NCBI RefSeq assembly: GCF_000720185.1
Contig: NZ_JOIY01000042.1
Span: forward strand, 1-63,073
Origin: Streptomyces sp. NRRL S-340
GTDB taxonomy: Bacteria; Actinomycetota; Actinomycetes; Streptomycetales; Streptomycetaceae
Length of the DNA stretch: 63,073 nt
Reading direction: 5' to 3'
Position 1 is the stretch's first letter; each line of letters opens with the position of its first letter. Shown here piece after piece: positions 8,781-17,102 of this stretch. The position numbers and the translations under genes were made by a program. Under the pieces are notes generated by a model. It did no database searches. It was not told where the DNA came from and worked only from the letters and a program-made list of their open reading frames with translations.

Positions 8781-9988
8781 ACAGCCTCACGCTCACGGCC
8801 TCCCGGGGGATCACCCGGGTCACCGAAGCGGCTCTGGGCCCCTGGCAGGCGGCCGTGACACGCATCGGCTTCTCCGCGACCTGGCTGCTGTTCCTGCTGC
8901 GCGAGCTGCCGCACCGCCAGGAGATGTACGGTCCCGACGGGCCGTGGAGCTGGGACCTCGCGCGGCGGCTGACCGACGACAACGGCGCCTTCACGGTGCT
9001 GATGTGGTTCCGGGGCCGGTTCTGGTTCGAGACCGTCTATCTGCTGGCGGTGCTCGCCGGCCTGCTGCTGATGCTGGGCTGGCGCACCCGCACGATGTCC
9101 GTGCTGTTCATGCTCGGTGTGCTCTCGCTGCAGAACCGCAGCATCTTCATGGGCGACGGCGGGGACAACGTCCTGCACCTGATGGCGGTGTACCTGGTCT
9201 TCACCCGCTGCGGGCAGGTGTGGTCGCTGGACGCGTGGCGTGCCGCACGGGCCCGGGCGGCACGCGCGCGCGGGGAGCGGCTGCCCGACCGGGCCGGCCC
9301 CGCCCTGTGGTGCGTGCTCGGTGCGGCGCTGATCGCGGTCACCGCGGCGGGCCGCGTTCAAGGTGAGTGGCTGATACCCGCGCTCCTGTGGTGCGTGTGG
9401 GCGGCCCAGGGGGTGTACTGGCTGGTCGGGCGGCGTGCGCGGTCGGCCGAGCCGCGCCTGCTGCTCGACGTCGTCGGCAACATCGTGCACAACGCGGCCC
9501 TGTTCGTGATCATGGCCGAGGCGTGTCTGATCTACGCGACGGCCGGCTGGTACAAGATCCAGGGGTCGCGCTGGCAGGACGGCACCGCCGTGTACTACCC
9601 GCTCCACCTGGACTACTTCTCGCCCTGGCCGGCGCTGGCCGATCTGCTGTCCTCCAGCGGGACGCTGATGATGCTCGTCACCTACGGGACGGTGATCGTG
9701 CAGGTCGCCTTCCCGTTCACGCTGTTCAACCGGCGGGTGAAGAACGTCCTGCTCGTGGCCATGATGACCGAGCACGCGGTGATCGCCGTCGTCCTCGGGC
9801 TGCCGTTCTTCTCGCTGGCGATGATCGCGGCGGACGCGGTGTTCCTGCCGACGCCGTTCCTGCGCAGGCTGGGCGATGCGGCGGCACGCGCGTGGGCGCG
9901 GCTGCCGCGGCGCGCGGGCCGCCCGGTGCCCGGGCAGCCGCACTCACCGGAGGAGAGCGAGCCCGCCCGCGTAGGCTTCCCCGCATGA
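8777..9988 (+). CDS. HTTM domain (vitamin K gamma-carboxylase-like) membrane protein
   Basis: A 403-residue polytopic protein of the HTTM family, related to the membrane part of vitamin K-dependent gamma-carboxylase. Several hydrophobic segments are evident, for example TWLLFLLRELP, VYLLAVLAGLLLMLGW and LFVIMAEACLIY. The conserved loops FMGDGGDNVL and AGWYKIQGSRWQDGTA are present. It is translationally coupled to the DUF5819 gene, and its stop overlaps the methyltransferase start. Bacterial HTTM proteins have no proven carboxylase activity, so I do not assign one. Confidence 0.85.
   Translation: MNSLTLTASRGITRVTEAALGPWQAAVTRIGFSATWLLFLLRELPHRQEMYGPDGPWSWDLARRLTDDNGAFTVLMWFRGRFWFETVYLLAVLAGLLLMLGWRTRTMSVLFMLGVLSLQNRSIFMGDGGDNVLHLMAVYLVFTRCGQVWSLDAWRAARARAARARGERLPDRAGPALWCVLGAALIAVTAAGRVQGEWLIPALLWCVWAAQGVYWLVGRRARSAEPRLLLDVVGNIVHNAALFVIMAEACLIYATAGWYKIQGSRWQDGTAVYYPLHLDYFSPWPALADLLSSSGTLMMLVTYGTVIVQVAFPFTLFNRRVKNVLLVAMMTEHAVIAVVLGLPFFSLAMIAADAVFLPTPFLRRLGDAAARAWARLPRRAGRPVPGQPHSPEESEPARVGFPA
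9972..9977 (+). promoter_or_regulatory. internal -10 (TAGGCT) before the SpoU methyltransferase
   Basis: TAGGCT sits inside the end of the HTTM gene, 7 nt before ATG 9985. The methyltransferase may therefore have its own leaderless transcript in addition to read-through from the operon. Confidence 0.4.
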
Positions 9989-10731
9989 ACGACCCCGTGG
10001 GCACCTGGCACCGGCTCGCCGGCGGTGCCGTCCTGCTCGACGGCTTCCACGCCCTCAAGCACGCGCTCCGCTTCGGCGCCGAGGTGCCGGTGGCGGTGGC
10101 CGCCGACCGGGAGGCGGCACTCGCCCTCGCCGACGAGCTGGCACCCGACGTACGGGACGCCCTGGACGGCCTGCTGACGGAGGTGCCGCGGCAGACGTAC
10201 GCGTCGCTCGTGCCGCGCCCGCATCCCACGGCCGTCGCCGCGCTGGCCGTACGGCCCGCTCGGGAGGCCGGACTGCGGGCGCTGGCGCACACGCCCCGCA
10301 GCGCGCCCGTCGTCGTGCTGGACCAGCCGCGCAACCTGGGCAACGCCGGCGCGGTGATCCGGCTGGCGGCCGGTTTCGGCGCGACCGGCGTGGTCACCAC
10401 GGGCACCCTCGACCCGTGGCACCCGACCGTGGTGCGGGGCGGGGCGGGGCTGCACTTCGCGACGGTCGTGGAGCGGCTGACCGTGCAGACGCTGCCGCCC
10501 GGCCCGCTGTTCGCGCTCGACCCGGAGGGCGAGGACATCCGCGGGCTGGAACTGCCCGACGACGCCGTCCTCGCCTTCGGCTCCGAGCGCAGCGGGCTGA
10601 CCGCCGAGCTGCGCGAGCGCACCGACCACCTGGTGGCCCTGCCGATGCGCCCCCAGGTCTCCAGCTACAACCTCGCCACCAGCGTGGCGATGACGCTGTA
10701 CCACTGGAGCGCGGGCGCGCCCGCGTGCTGA
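9985..10731 (+). CDS. TrmH/SpoU family RNA 2'-O-methyltransferase
   Basis: A 248-residue SPOUT-class methyltransferase. All three family motifs are visible: motif 1 with QPRNLGNAGAVIR (about residue 113), motif 2 AFGSERSGLT (about 192), and motif 3 LPMRPQVSSYNLATSVAM (about 215), which forms the knotted SAM site. It methylates ribose 2'-OH in rRNA or tRNA; the target nucleotide cannot be read from sequence. The ATG overlaps the HTTM stop (ATGA). Confidence 0.9.
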   Translation: MNDPVGTWHRLAGGAVLLDGFHALKHALRFGAEVPVAVAADREAALALADELAPDVRDALDGLLTEVPRQTYASLVPRPHPTAVAALAVRPAREAGLRALAHTPRSAPVVVLDQPRNLGNAGAVIRLAAGFGATGVVTTGTLDPWHPTVVRGGAGLHFATVVERLTVQTLPPGPLFALDPEGEDIRGLELPDDAVLAFGSERSGLTAELRERTDHLVALPMRPQVSSYNLATSVAMTLYHWSAGAPAC

Positions 10732-10758
10732 GGGGCCGGTGCCCGGCCCCTGGAGGGC

Positions 10759-12450
10759 TCAGGCCTGGCGGCGGACCTCCACCACCCTGAAGCGGTTCGC
10801 CACGAACGCGCCGTCGGTGAGGGCGGCGTTGGCCGCAGGGTTGCCGCCCGAGCCGTGGAAGTCGGAGAAGGCGGCCGTCTGGTTGACGTACACCCCGCCG
10901 GTGAGGTTCAGCGAGAGCTGGGCGGCCTCCTCCAGGCAGACCTCCCGCACCGCCTGCTCGACCTCCTCGTCCGTCGTGTAGGCGCCCACCGTCATGGCGC
11001 CCTTCTCGCGGACCGTGCGCCGCAGCAGTTCCACCGCGTCGGCGGCCGAGTCGACGGCGACCGCGAAGGAGACCGGTCCGAAGCACTCGCTCAGGTAGGC
11101 GGCCTCGGCGTCCGGCTTGCTGCCGTCCAGCTTCACGATCACGGGGGTGCGGACCACCGCGTCCGGGAAGTCGGGATGGGTGACCTCGCGGGAGGCGAGG
11201 GCGACCTCGCCGAGGGCCGCGGCGGCCTCCAGGCGGGCCTTGACGTCCGGGTTGACGATCGCGCCGAGCAGCGCGTTGGCGCGGGCGTCGTCGCCGAGCA
11301 GGGCGTCGACCGCCTTCGCGAGGTCGGCGGCCACCTCGTCGTAGGACCTGGGGCCCTCGTCGGTGCGGATGCCGGTGCGGGGGATCAGCAGGTTCTGCGG
11401 GGTGGTGCACATCTGGCCGCTGTACAGGGACAGCGAGAAGGCCAGGTTGGCGAGCATCCCCTTGTAGTCGTCCGTCGACTCCACGAGCACGGTGTTGACG
11501 CCGGCCTTCTCCGTGTACACCTGGGCCTGGCGGGCGTTGGCCTCCAGCCAGTCGCCGAAGGCCGTGGAGCCGGTGTAGTCGATGATGCGGATCTCGGGGC
11601 GGGTGGCCAGTGTCCTGGCGATGCCCTCGCCGGGGCGCTCGGCGGCCAGGGCCACCAGGTTGGCGTCGAATCCGGCCTCGGCGAGCACCTCGCGGGCGGT
11701 CTTCACCGTGAGGGCGAGCGGCAGCACCGCGCGCGGGTGCGGCTTGACCAGGACCGCGTTGCCGGTGGCCAGGGAGGCGAACAGGCCCGGATAGCCGTTC
11801 CACGTCGGGAAGGTGTTGCAGCCGATGACCAGGGCGATGCCCCGGGGGACCGGGGTGAACGCCTTGGTGAGGGCGAGCGGGTCGCGCTTGCCCTGCGGCT
11901 TGGTCCACTCGGCGGTGTCCGGGGTGCGCACCTGCTCCGCGTACGCGTACGCCACCGCTTCCAGGCCGCGGTCCTGGGCGTGCGGGCCGCCCGCCTGGAA
12001 CGCCATCAGGAAGGCCTGGCCGGAGGTGTGCATCACGGTGTGCGCGAACTCGTGGGTCCGGTCGGAGATCCGCTTGAGGATCTCCAGGCAGACCGCCGCC
12101 CGGGCCTCGGCGCCCGCGTCGCGCCAGGCCCGCTGCCCGGCCCTCATGGCGGGCAGCAGGACGTCGATGTCGGCGTGCGGGTAGCTCACGCCCAGGTCGA
12201 TGCCGTAGGGCGAGACCTCGCCGCCCACCCAGTCGTCGGTGCCGGGCTGGCCGAGGTCGAGGCGGGTGCCCAGCAGGGCGTCGAAGGCGGCCTTGCCCGC
12301 GGCGGCGTCCAGGCTGCCGTGCTCGCCGTAGGCCTTGGGGTGCTCGGGGTGGGGCGACCAGTACGCGCGCGTGCGGATCGCCTCCAGCGCCTGGTCGAGA
12401 GTGGGCCGGTGGCGGGCGATCAGCTCGTGCGTCGTCGGTTCGGCGGCCAT
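10759..12450 (-). CDS. paaN: phenylacetate degradation aldehyde dehydrogenase PaaN
   Basis: A 563-residue aldehyde dehydrogenase-fold protein of the PaaN type. In actinobacteria it is thought to process the opened-ring aldehyde after the oxepin step, where proteobacteria use PaaZ. Visible features: the cofactor-binding region VIGCNTFPTWNGYPGLFASL, the AAERPGEGIA segment, the nucleophile Cys in SGQMCTTPQN, and the C-terminal DFHGSGGNPAANAALTDGAF. The minus-strand start has an AAGGAG ribosome site. It is divergent from paaH with a PaaR-type operator between them. No hydratase domain is fused, so that activity must come from another protein. Confidence 0.9.
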   Translation of the reverse strand: MAAEPTTHELIARHRPTLDQALEAIRTRAYWSPHPEHPKAYGEHGSLDAAAGKAAFDALLGTRLDLGQPGTDDWVGGEVSPYGIDLGVSYPHADIDVLLPAMRAGQRAWRDAGAEARAAVCLEILKRISDRTHEFAHTVMHTSGQAFLMAFQAGGPHAQDRGLEAVAYAYAEQVRTPDTAEWTKPQGKRDPLALTKAFTPVPRGIALVIGCNTFPTWNGYPGLFASLATGNAVLVKPHPRAVLPLALTVKTAREVLAEAGFDANLVALAAERPGEGIARTLATRPEIRIIDYTGSTAFGDWLEANARQAQVYTEKAGVNTVLVESTDDYKGMLANLAFSLSLYSGQMCTTPQNLLIPRTGIRTDEGPRSYDEVAADLAKAVDALLGDDARANALLGAIVNPDVKARLEAAAALGEVALASREVTHPDFPDAVVRTPVIVKLDGSKPDAEAAYLSECFGPVSFAVAVDSAADAVELLRRTVREKGAMTVGAYTTDEEVEQAVREVCLEEAAQLSLNLTGGVYVNQTAAFSDFHGSGGNPAANAALTDGAFVANRFRVVEVRRQA

Positions 12451-12532
12451 GCGGGACCAACTCCTTGTCTCGAGAGCTCCTCGTCGAGCTCATGACCTGG
12501 CGGAAACATGGGCAGGGACAGCCGGTCAGAGT

Positions 12533-12538
12533 TAGAGT
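12533..12538 (+). promoter_or_regulatory. -10 (TAGAGT) of the paaH promoter
   Basis: TAGAGT ends one base before the operator at 12540, so the transcription start should fall inside the operator. That is a classic repressor layout. The leader to ATG 12645 is about 100 nt. Confidence 0.5.
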
Positions 12539-12539
12539 A

Positions 12540-12553
12540 ACCGAACGATCGGT
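12540..12553. promoter_or_regulatory. PaaR-type operator between paaN and paaH
   Basis: ACCGAACGATCGGT with CGGG after it, the same 18-mer found on the minus strand before paaA. It is directly downstream of the paaH -10 and about 90 bp upstream of paaN, so one site could control both genes. Confidence 0.78.
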
Positions 12554-12560
12554 CGGGACA

Positions 12561-12621
12561 AGGGGGTCCGCCGTATCTGTGGAGAAGTCGGGCCAGGGGG
12601 GTCCGCCGCGCCTGTGGAAAA
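12561..12621 (+). repeat. 26-bp imperfect direct repeat in the paaH leader, period 35 bp
   Basis: Copy 1 (12561-12586) and copy 2 (12596-12621) share GGGGGTCCGCCG followed, after three variable bases, by CTGTGGA and then RAA. They lie in the transcribed leader between the operator and the paaH ribosome site. This could be a second regulator site or an RNA-level element. Confidence 0.6.
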
Positions 12622-12644
12622 CGCCGTGCGGGAGGATCGCGCAC

Positions 12645-14159
12645 ATGACAGCACTGGACCTCAGCAGCCCCGTGGCCGTCGTCGGCACCGGCACCATGGG
12701 CCAGGGCATCGCCCAGGTCGCGCTGGTCGCGGGTCACGCCGTACGCCTGTACGACGCCGTGCCCGGGCGGGCCGCCCTGGCGGCCGCCGCGATCGGCGCC
12801 CGGCTCGACCGGCTCGTCGAGAAGGACCGCCTCACCGGGGCCGTTCGGGACGCGGCCCGCGCCCGCCTGACGCCTGCCGAAAGCCTCGCCGAGCTGGCCG
12901 ACTGCGCCCTGGTCGTCGAGGCCGTGCTCGAACAGCTGGACGCCAAGCAGGAGCTGCTGAAGGACCTGGAGGGCATCGTCACCGACGACTGCCTGCTCGC
13001 CACCAACACCTCCTCCCTGTCGGTCACCGCGATCGGCGGCGCGCTGCGCAACCCCGGCCGCTTCGTCGGACTGCACTTCTTCAACCCGGCGCCGCTGATG
13101 CCGCTGGTGGAGGTCGTCTCCGGGTTCGCCACCGACGTCACGTCCGCCACGCGCGCGTACGAGACGGCCCGTGCCTGGGGCAAGACCCCGGTCGCCTGCG
13201 CCGACACCCCCGGCTTCATCGTCAACCGCATCGCCCGCCCCTTCTACGCGGAGGCGTTCGCCGTCCACGAGGGCCAGGGGGCCGATCCGGCCACCATCGA
13301 CGCGGTGCTGCGCGAGTCCGGCGGCTTCAGGATGGGCGCCTTCGAGCTGACCGACCTCATCGGCCAGGACGTCAACGAGTCCGTGACGCACTCCGTGTGG
13401 CGCTCCTTCTTCCAGGACGTGCGCTTCACGCCCTCGCTCGCCCAGCGGCGCCTGGTGGAGTCGGGCCGGCTCGGCCGCAAGAGCGGCCGCGGCTGGTACG
13501 ACTACGCCGACGGCGCCGAGCGCCCCGAGCCGCACACCGCCGAGCCCGCCCAGCCGCCCGCCCACGTCGTCGCCGAGGGCGACCTGGGCCCGGCGGCGGA
13601 GCTGCTCACCCTCATCCGCGAGGCGGGCATCCCCGTCCGCGAGGAGGACGAGGACCACGGCACCCGCCTGGTGCTGCCGAGCGGCGGCCAGCTGGTCCTC
13701 GCCGACGGGCAGACCTCGGTGGAGTTCCGGGACGTCGTCTACTTCGACCTGGCGCTCGACTACCGCCGCGCCAGCCGCATCGCCCTGTCCGCCTCCCAGG
13801 ACACCGCCCCGCAGACCCTCGCGGAGGCCACCGGCCTCTTCCAGGCGCTCGGCAAGGACGTCAGCCTCATCGGCGACGTGCCCGGCATGATCGTCGCCCG
13901 CACGGTCGCCAGGATCATCGACCTGGCGCACGACGCCGTGGCCAAGGGCGTCGCCACCGAGGAGGACATCGACACCGCGATGCGCCTGGGCGTCAACTAC
14001 CCCCTGGGCCCCTTCGAGTGGAGCCGCCGGCTCGGCCGCACCTGGGCCTACGGCCTCCTGGACGACCTGCACCTGCGCGACCCGTCCGGACGCTACGCCC
14101 CCTCGCTCGCGCTGTACCGCCACGCGTACGCCACCGACAAGCGGGAGTCCGCCTCATGA
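12645..14159 (+). CDS. paaH: 3-hydroxyacyl-CoA dehydrogenase PaaH
   Basis: A 504-residue NAD-dependent 3-hydroxyadipyl-CoA dehydrogenase. The Rossmann motif GTGTMGQGIA is at about residues 14-23, and the catalytic region GLHFFNPAPLMPLVEVV around 140. There are two copies of the C-terminal helical domain (about 190-285 and 400-495), the usual PaaH layout. The ATG has GGAGG ten bases upstream. The stop overlaps the TetR gene start (ATGA). With the adjacent paa genes this places it in phenylacetate catabolism. Confidence 0.92.
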   Translation: MTALDLSSPVAVVGTGTMGQGIAQVALVAGHAVRLYDAVPGRAALAAAAIGARLDRLVEKDRLTGAVRDAARARLTPAESLAELADCALVVEAVLEQLDAKQELLKDLEGIVTDDCLLATNTSSLSVTAIGGALRNPGRFVGLHFFNPAPLMPLVEVVSGFATDVTSATRAYETARAWGKTPVACADTPGFIVNRIARPFYAEAFAVHEGQGADPATIDAVLRESGGFRMGAFELTDLIGQDVNESVTHSVWRSFFQDVRFTPSLAQRRLVESGRLGRKSGRGWYDYADGAERPEPHTAEPAQPPAHVVAEGDLGPAAELLTLIREAGIPVREEDEDHGTRLVLPSGGQLVLADGQTSVEFRDVVYFDLALDYRRASRIALSASQDTAPQTLAEATGLFQALGKDVSLIGDVPGMIVARTVARIIDLAHDAVAKGVATEEDIDTAMRLGVNYPLGPFEWSRRLGRTWAYGLLDDLHLRDPSGRYAPSLALYRHAYATDKRESAS

Positions 14160-14746
14160 CCACCGCCCGACGCGACACGTACACGCCGCAGACGCTGCTC
14201 TCGGTGGCCGTGCGGGTCTTCAACGAGCGCGGCTACGACGGCACCTCCATGGAGCACCTGTCCAAGGCGGCCGGCATCTCCAAGTCGTCGATCTACCACC
14301 ACGTCGCCGGCAAGGAGGAGCTGCTGCGCCGTGCGGTCACCCGGGCGCTCGACGGCCTCTTCGAGATCCTCGACGAGGAGCACGCGCGCGCGGGAAGTGC
14401 CGCCGCCCGCCTGGAGTACGTCGTGCGGCGCATGGTCGAGGTGCTCATCGCCGAACTCCCGTACGTGACCCTGCTGCTGCGGGTGCGGGGCAACACCGAG
14501 ACCGAGCGCTGGGCGCTGGAACGGCGCCGCGAGTTCGACCACCGGGTGGCCGCGCTGCTGAAGGCGGCGGCGGCCGAGGGCGACGTGCGCGGTGACGTGG
14601 AGGTACGGCTCGCGACGCGGCTGGTCTTCGGGATGATCAACTCGATCGTGGAGTGGTACCGGCCCGACGTGCGGGGGGCCGGCGAGCGCGAAGTGGGCGA
14701 CGCGGTCGTCCGGCTGGTCTTCGGCGGGCTGCGGCAGTCCGGCTGA
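14156..14746 (+). CDS. paaR: TetR family regulator, probable PaaR
   Basis: A 196-residue TetR-type repressor. The N-terminal helix-turn-helix (about residues 12-58) includes GYDGTSMEHLSKAAGISKSS and YHHVAGKEEL. The C-terminal ligand domain is all-helical, with FGMINSIVEWYRP near the end. It is translationally coupled to paaH, and three palindromes of PaaR type occur in this window, two of them at paa promoters. I therefore infer that it represses paa genes and is relieved by phenylacetyl-CoA, as in other PaaR proteins. Ligand and targets are inferred, not seen. Confidence 0.75.
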   Translation: MTTARRDTYTPQTLLSVAVRVFNERGYDGTSMEHLSKAAGISKSSIYHHVAGKEELLRRAVTRALDGLFEILDEEHARAGSAAARLEYVVRRMVEVLIAELPYVTLLLRVRGNTETERWALERRREFDHRVAALLKAAAAEGDVRGDVEVRLATRLVFGMINSIVEWYRPDVRGAGEREVGDAVVRLVFGGLRQSG

Positions 14747-14867
14747 CCCCTGGGGGATGAGTACGGGGCGGGGCGCGCCGGGGTGAGTACGGGGGCGGGT
14801 GAGGTGCCGGGAGGGATGAGTACGGCGTCCGATGTCCCGGCCGGCCGTCCGGTGATGGGCTGGGCGC

Positions 14868-15176
14868 ATGCTTCGCAACCGACCGCGGCCGGGGGCCGCT
14901 CACCCCACCTGGTGGAAGGCGCCGTTCGCGGCCACCGTGATCGGCCTGCCGTTCCTCGTGTGGGAGTACCACTGGTTCGCCGCCGGTGACGGCGTCGGCT
15001 CCTTCGGCGGCATCCTCTACTGGGCGAGCGGCCTGCTGGCCCTCGCCTGGGTGCTGCCGCACCGCCGGTCCGTGCGGACCGCGCGGGTGCTGACCGCCGG
15101 CGCCGGACTGGGCTGCGCGCTGCTGCCGGGGATGATGGCCGTGCTGCTGGTCTGGGCGGCGGTCGCCTCCTCCTGA
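14868..15176 (+). CDS. small three-helix membrane protein
   Basis: A 102-residue hydrophobic protein with three likely membrane helices, around residues 18-36, 46-62 and 77-98, separated by short charged loops (HRRSVRTAR). I do not recognise a family. It converges on the bkdR-like gene, which ends 16 bp away. The start ATG 14868 has no strong ribosome site, so both start and function are uncertain. Confidence 0.55.
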   Translation: MLRNRPRPGAAHPTWWKAPFAATVIGLPFLVWEYHWFAAGDGVGSFGGILYWASGLLALAWVLPHRRSVRTARVLTAGAGLGCALLPGMMAVLLVWAAVASS

Positions 15177-15192
15177 CGTGCCGTGCGCACCG

Positions 15193-15786
15193 TCACCCCT
15201 GCGGTTCGAGGTCCTCCTCCTCGAACACCAGCAGGGTGCGGGTGCTGAGCACCTCCGGGATCGCCTGGAGCCGGGTCAGCACCACCTCGCGCAGCGCCCG
15301 GTTGTCCGGGGTGTGCACCAGGAGCAGGACGTCGTAGTCTCCCCCGACCAGGGCGATGTGGGAGGCGCCCGGCAGCCGGCGCAGCTGGTCGCGCACGGTG
15401 CGCCAGGAGTTCTGCACGATCTTCAGCGTGATGTACGCGGACGTGCTCTGCCCCGCGCGCTCGTGGTCGACCCGGGCGCCGAAACCGCGGATGACGCCGT
15501 CCTCGACGAGGCGGTTGATACGGGCGTAGGCGTTGGCGCGCGAGACGTGGACCCGTTCGGCGACCGACCGTACCGAGGCGCGGCCGTCCGCCTGGAGCAT
15601 CCGCAGGATGTCCTGGTCGATGGCGTCCAGCGGGCGCGGCGGCGGGGCGGTGCCGGCCGCGTCCTCCGGACGCTCGGCGCTCTCCGCCCTGCGTTCGGTC
15701 TCGGCCCCGCGTTCCGCGTTCTCCGTCCTGCGCTCGCCGTTCTCCGTCCCTCGCCCGGCGTTCTCGGCCATTCGTTCAGACGGCAT
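15193..15786 (-). CDS. bkdR: Lrp/AsnC family regulator, probable BkdR
   Basis: A 197-residue feast/famine regulator. Residues 1-50 are a charged, repetitive Glu/Arg/Asn tail (units like ERRTENAER). The AsnC winged helix follows (LDAIDQDILRMLQADGR, VHVSRANAYARINRL), then the ligand-binding domain (YITLKI, HIALVGGDYDVLLLV). ATG 15786 has a GGAG-rich site upstream; ATG 15807 is an alternative. It is divergent from the E1-alpha gene of a bkd operon, the arrangement of bkdR in Streptomyces, so branched-chain 2-oxo acid dehydrogenase control is likely. Confidence 0.82.
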   Translation of the reverse strand: MPSERMAENAGRGTENGERRTENAERGAETERRAESAERPEDAAGTAPPPRPLDAIDQDILRMLQADGRASVRSVAERVHVSRANAYARINRLVEDGVIRGFGARVDHERAGQSTSAYITLKIVQNSWRTVRDQLRRLPGASHIALVGGDYDVLLLVHTPDNRALREVVLTRLQAIPEVLSTRTLLVFEEEDLEPQG

Positions 15787-15825
15787 GTCCCCCCGCCTCT
15801 CCACCATGGACGTACTGCATCCATA

Positions 15826-15859
15826 CCAGGCTGTGGAGAACCGTTTGTCCACAGCCTGG
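15826..15859. promoter_or_regulatory. 12-bp inverted repeat with a DnaA-box-like sequence between bkdR and bkdA1
   Basis: Arms CCAGGCTGTGGA (15826-15837) and TCCACAGCCTGG (15848-15859) are perfectly complementary around a 10-nt centre. The right arm includes TTGTCCACA (15845-15853), which equals the Streptomyces DnaA box. The position between divergent bkdR and bkdA1 also fits an autoregulatory operator. Confidence 0.55.
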
Positions 15860-15887
15860 GGCCGCCTGTAGCCAAAATGTGCCGACG

Positions 15888-15901
15888 ACCGAACAATCGG
15901 T
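15888..15901. promoter_or_regulatory. PaaR-like operator before the first bkd operon
   Basis: ACCGAACAATCGGT differs by one central base from the paa operators (ACCGAACGATCGGT). It lies 62 bp before the E1-alpha ATG. If bound by the TetR protein encoded 1.1 kb away, it would link phenylacetate and branched-chain catabolism. Confidence 0.55.
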
Positions 15902-15962
15902 AGGTGGGGCGCGTCACAGCCGACGCGTCTCCCGTAGCCACTCCCACGAGGAGGTGCCCGCC

Positions 15963-17102
15963 ATGACGGTCATGGAGCAGCGGGGTGCGTACCGGCCATC
16001 GCCGCCGCCCGCCTGGCAGCCCCGTACCGACCCCGCGCCGCTGCTGCCCGACGCGGAGCCCTACCGCGTCCTGGGCACGGAAGCGGCCGCGAAGGCCGAC
16101 CCGGAGCTGCTGCGCCGTCTGTACGCGCACCTGGTGCGCGGACGCCGGTACAACACGCAGGCCACCGCCCTCACCAAGCAGGGCCGCCTCGCCGTCTACC
16201 CGTCCAGCACCGGCCAGGAGGCCTGCGAGGTCGCCGCGGCCCTCGCCCTCCAGGAACGCGACTGGCTCTTCCCGAGCTACCGCGACACGCTCGCCGTGGT
16301 GGCCCGCGGCGTCGATCCCGTCCAGGCCCTGACGCTGCTGCGCGGGGACTGGCACACCGGCTACGACCCGCGCGAGCACCGGACCGCCCCGCTGTCCACC
16401 CCCCTGGCCACCCAGCTCCCGCACGCCGTGGGCCTGGCCCACGCCGCCCGGCTCAAGGGCGACGACGTGGTCGCGCTGGCGATGGTCGGCGACGGCGGCA
16501 CCAGCGAGGGCGACTTCCACGAGGCGCTGAACTTCGCCGCCGTCTGGCAGGCCCCGGTCGTCTTCCTGGTGCAGAACAACGGCTTCGCCATCTCCGTCCC
16601 GCTCGCCAAGCAGACGGCGGCGCCCTCCCTGGCCCACAAGGCCGTCGGGTACGGCATGCCCGGCCGCCTGGTCGACGGCAACGACGCGGTCGCCGTCCAC
16701 GAGGTGCTCACCGACGCCGTACGGCACGCGCGCGCGGGAGGCGGTCCGACCCTGGTCGAGGCGGTGACGTACCGGATCGACGCCCACACCAACGCCGACG
16801 ACGCCACCCGCTACCGCGGCGACGCCGAGGTCGAGGCCTGGCGCGACCACGACCCGGTGAAGCTGCTGGAACGCGAGCTGTCCGGGCGCGGTCTGCTCGA
16901 CGAGGACACCGTCACGGCCGTGCGCGAGGACGCCGAGGCGATGGCCGCGCGGCTGCGCGAGCGGATGAACCAGGACGCGGCGCTCGACCCCATGGACCTG
17001 TTCGCCCACGTCTACGCCGAGCCGACCCCGCAACTGCGCGAGCAGCAGGCTCTGCTGCGGGCCGAGCTGGCGGCCGAGGCGGAGGAAGGCGGGGCCCGAT
17101 GA
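15963..17102 (+). CDS. bkdA1: branched-chain 2-oxo acid dehydrogenase E1 alpha (first set)
   Basis: A 379-residue thiamine-diphosphate E1 alpha subunit. The ThDP motif GDGGTSEGDFHEALNFAA, ending in QNNG, lies around residues 177-204, and the phosphorylation-loop-like AHTNADDATRYR around 275-286. An AGGAGG site precedes the ATG. It overlaps the E1 beta gene by ATGA. Because a bkdR-like gene is divergent from it, I call it branched-chain rather than pyruvate or acetoin dehydrogenase; sequence alone would not decide this. In Streptomyces this enzyme feeds branched acyl-CoA starters into fatty acids and polyketides. Confidence 0.85.
   Translation: MTVMEQRGAYRPSPPPAWQPRTDPAPLLPDAEPYRVLGTEAAAKADPELLRRLYAHLVRGRRYNTQATALTKQGRLAVYPSSTGQEACEVAAALALQERDWLFPSYRDTLAVVARGVDPVQALTLLRGDWHTGYDPREHRTAPLSTPLATQLPHAVGLAHAARLKGDDVVALAMVGDGGTSEGDFHEALNFAAVWQAPVVFLVQNNGFAISVPLAKQTAAPSLAHKAVGYGMPGRLVDGNDAVAVHEVLTDAVRHARAGGGPTLVEAVTYRIDAHTNADDATRYRGDAEVEAWRDHDPVKLLERELSGRGLLDEDTVTAVREDAEAMAARLRERMNQDAALDPMDLFAHVYAEPTPQLREQQALLRAELAAEAEEGGAR

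Noticed and set aside
12420..14123. Long open frame on the minus strand opposite paaH
   Set aside because: It is a GC-driven shadow: its composition is Gly/Val/Arg/Asp low-information, while the plus strand encodes a clear PaaH.
15845..15853. DnaA box as evidence that oriC is in the window
   Set aside because: Only one perfect box is present, with no dnaA, dnaN or box cluster. The parS sites suggest proximity to oriC, not oriC itself.
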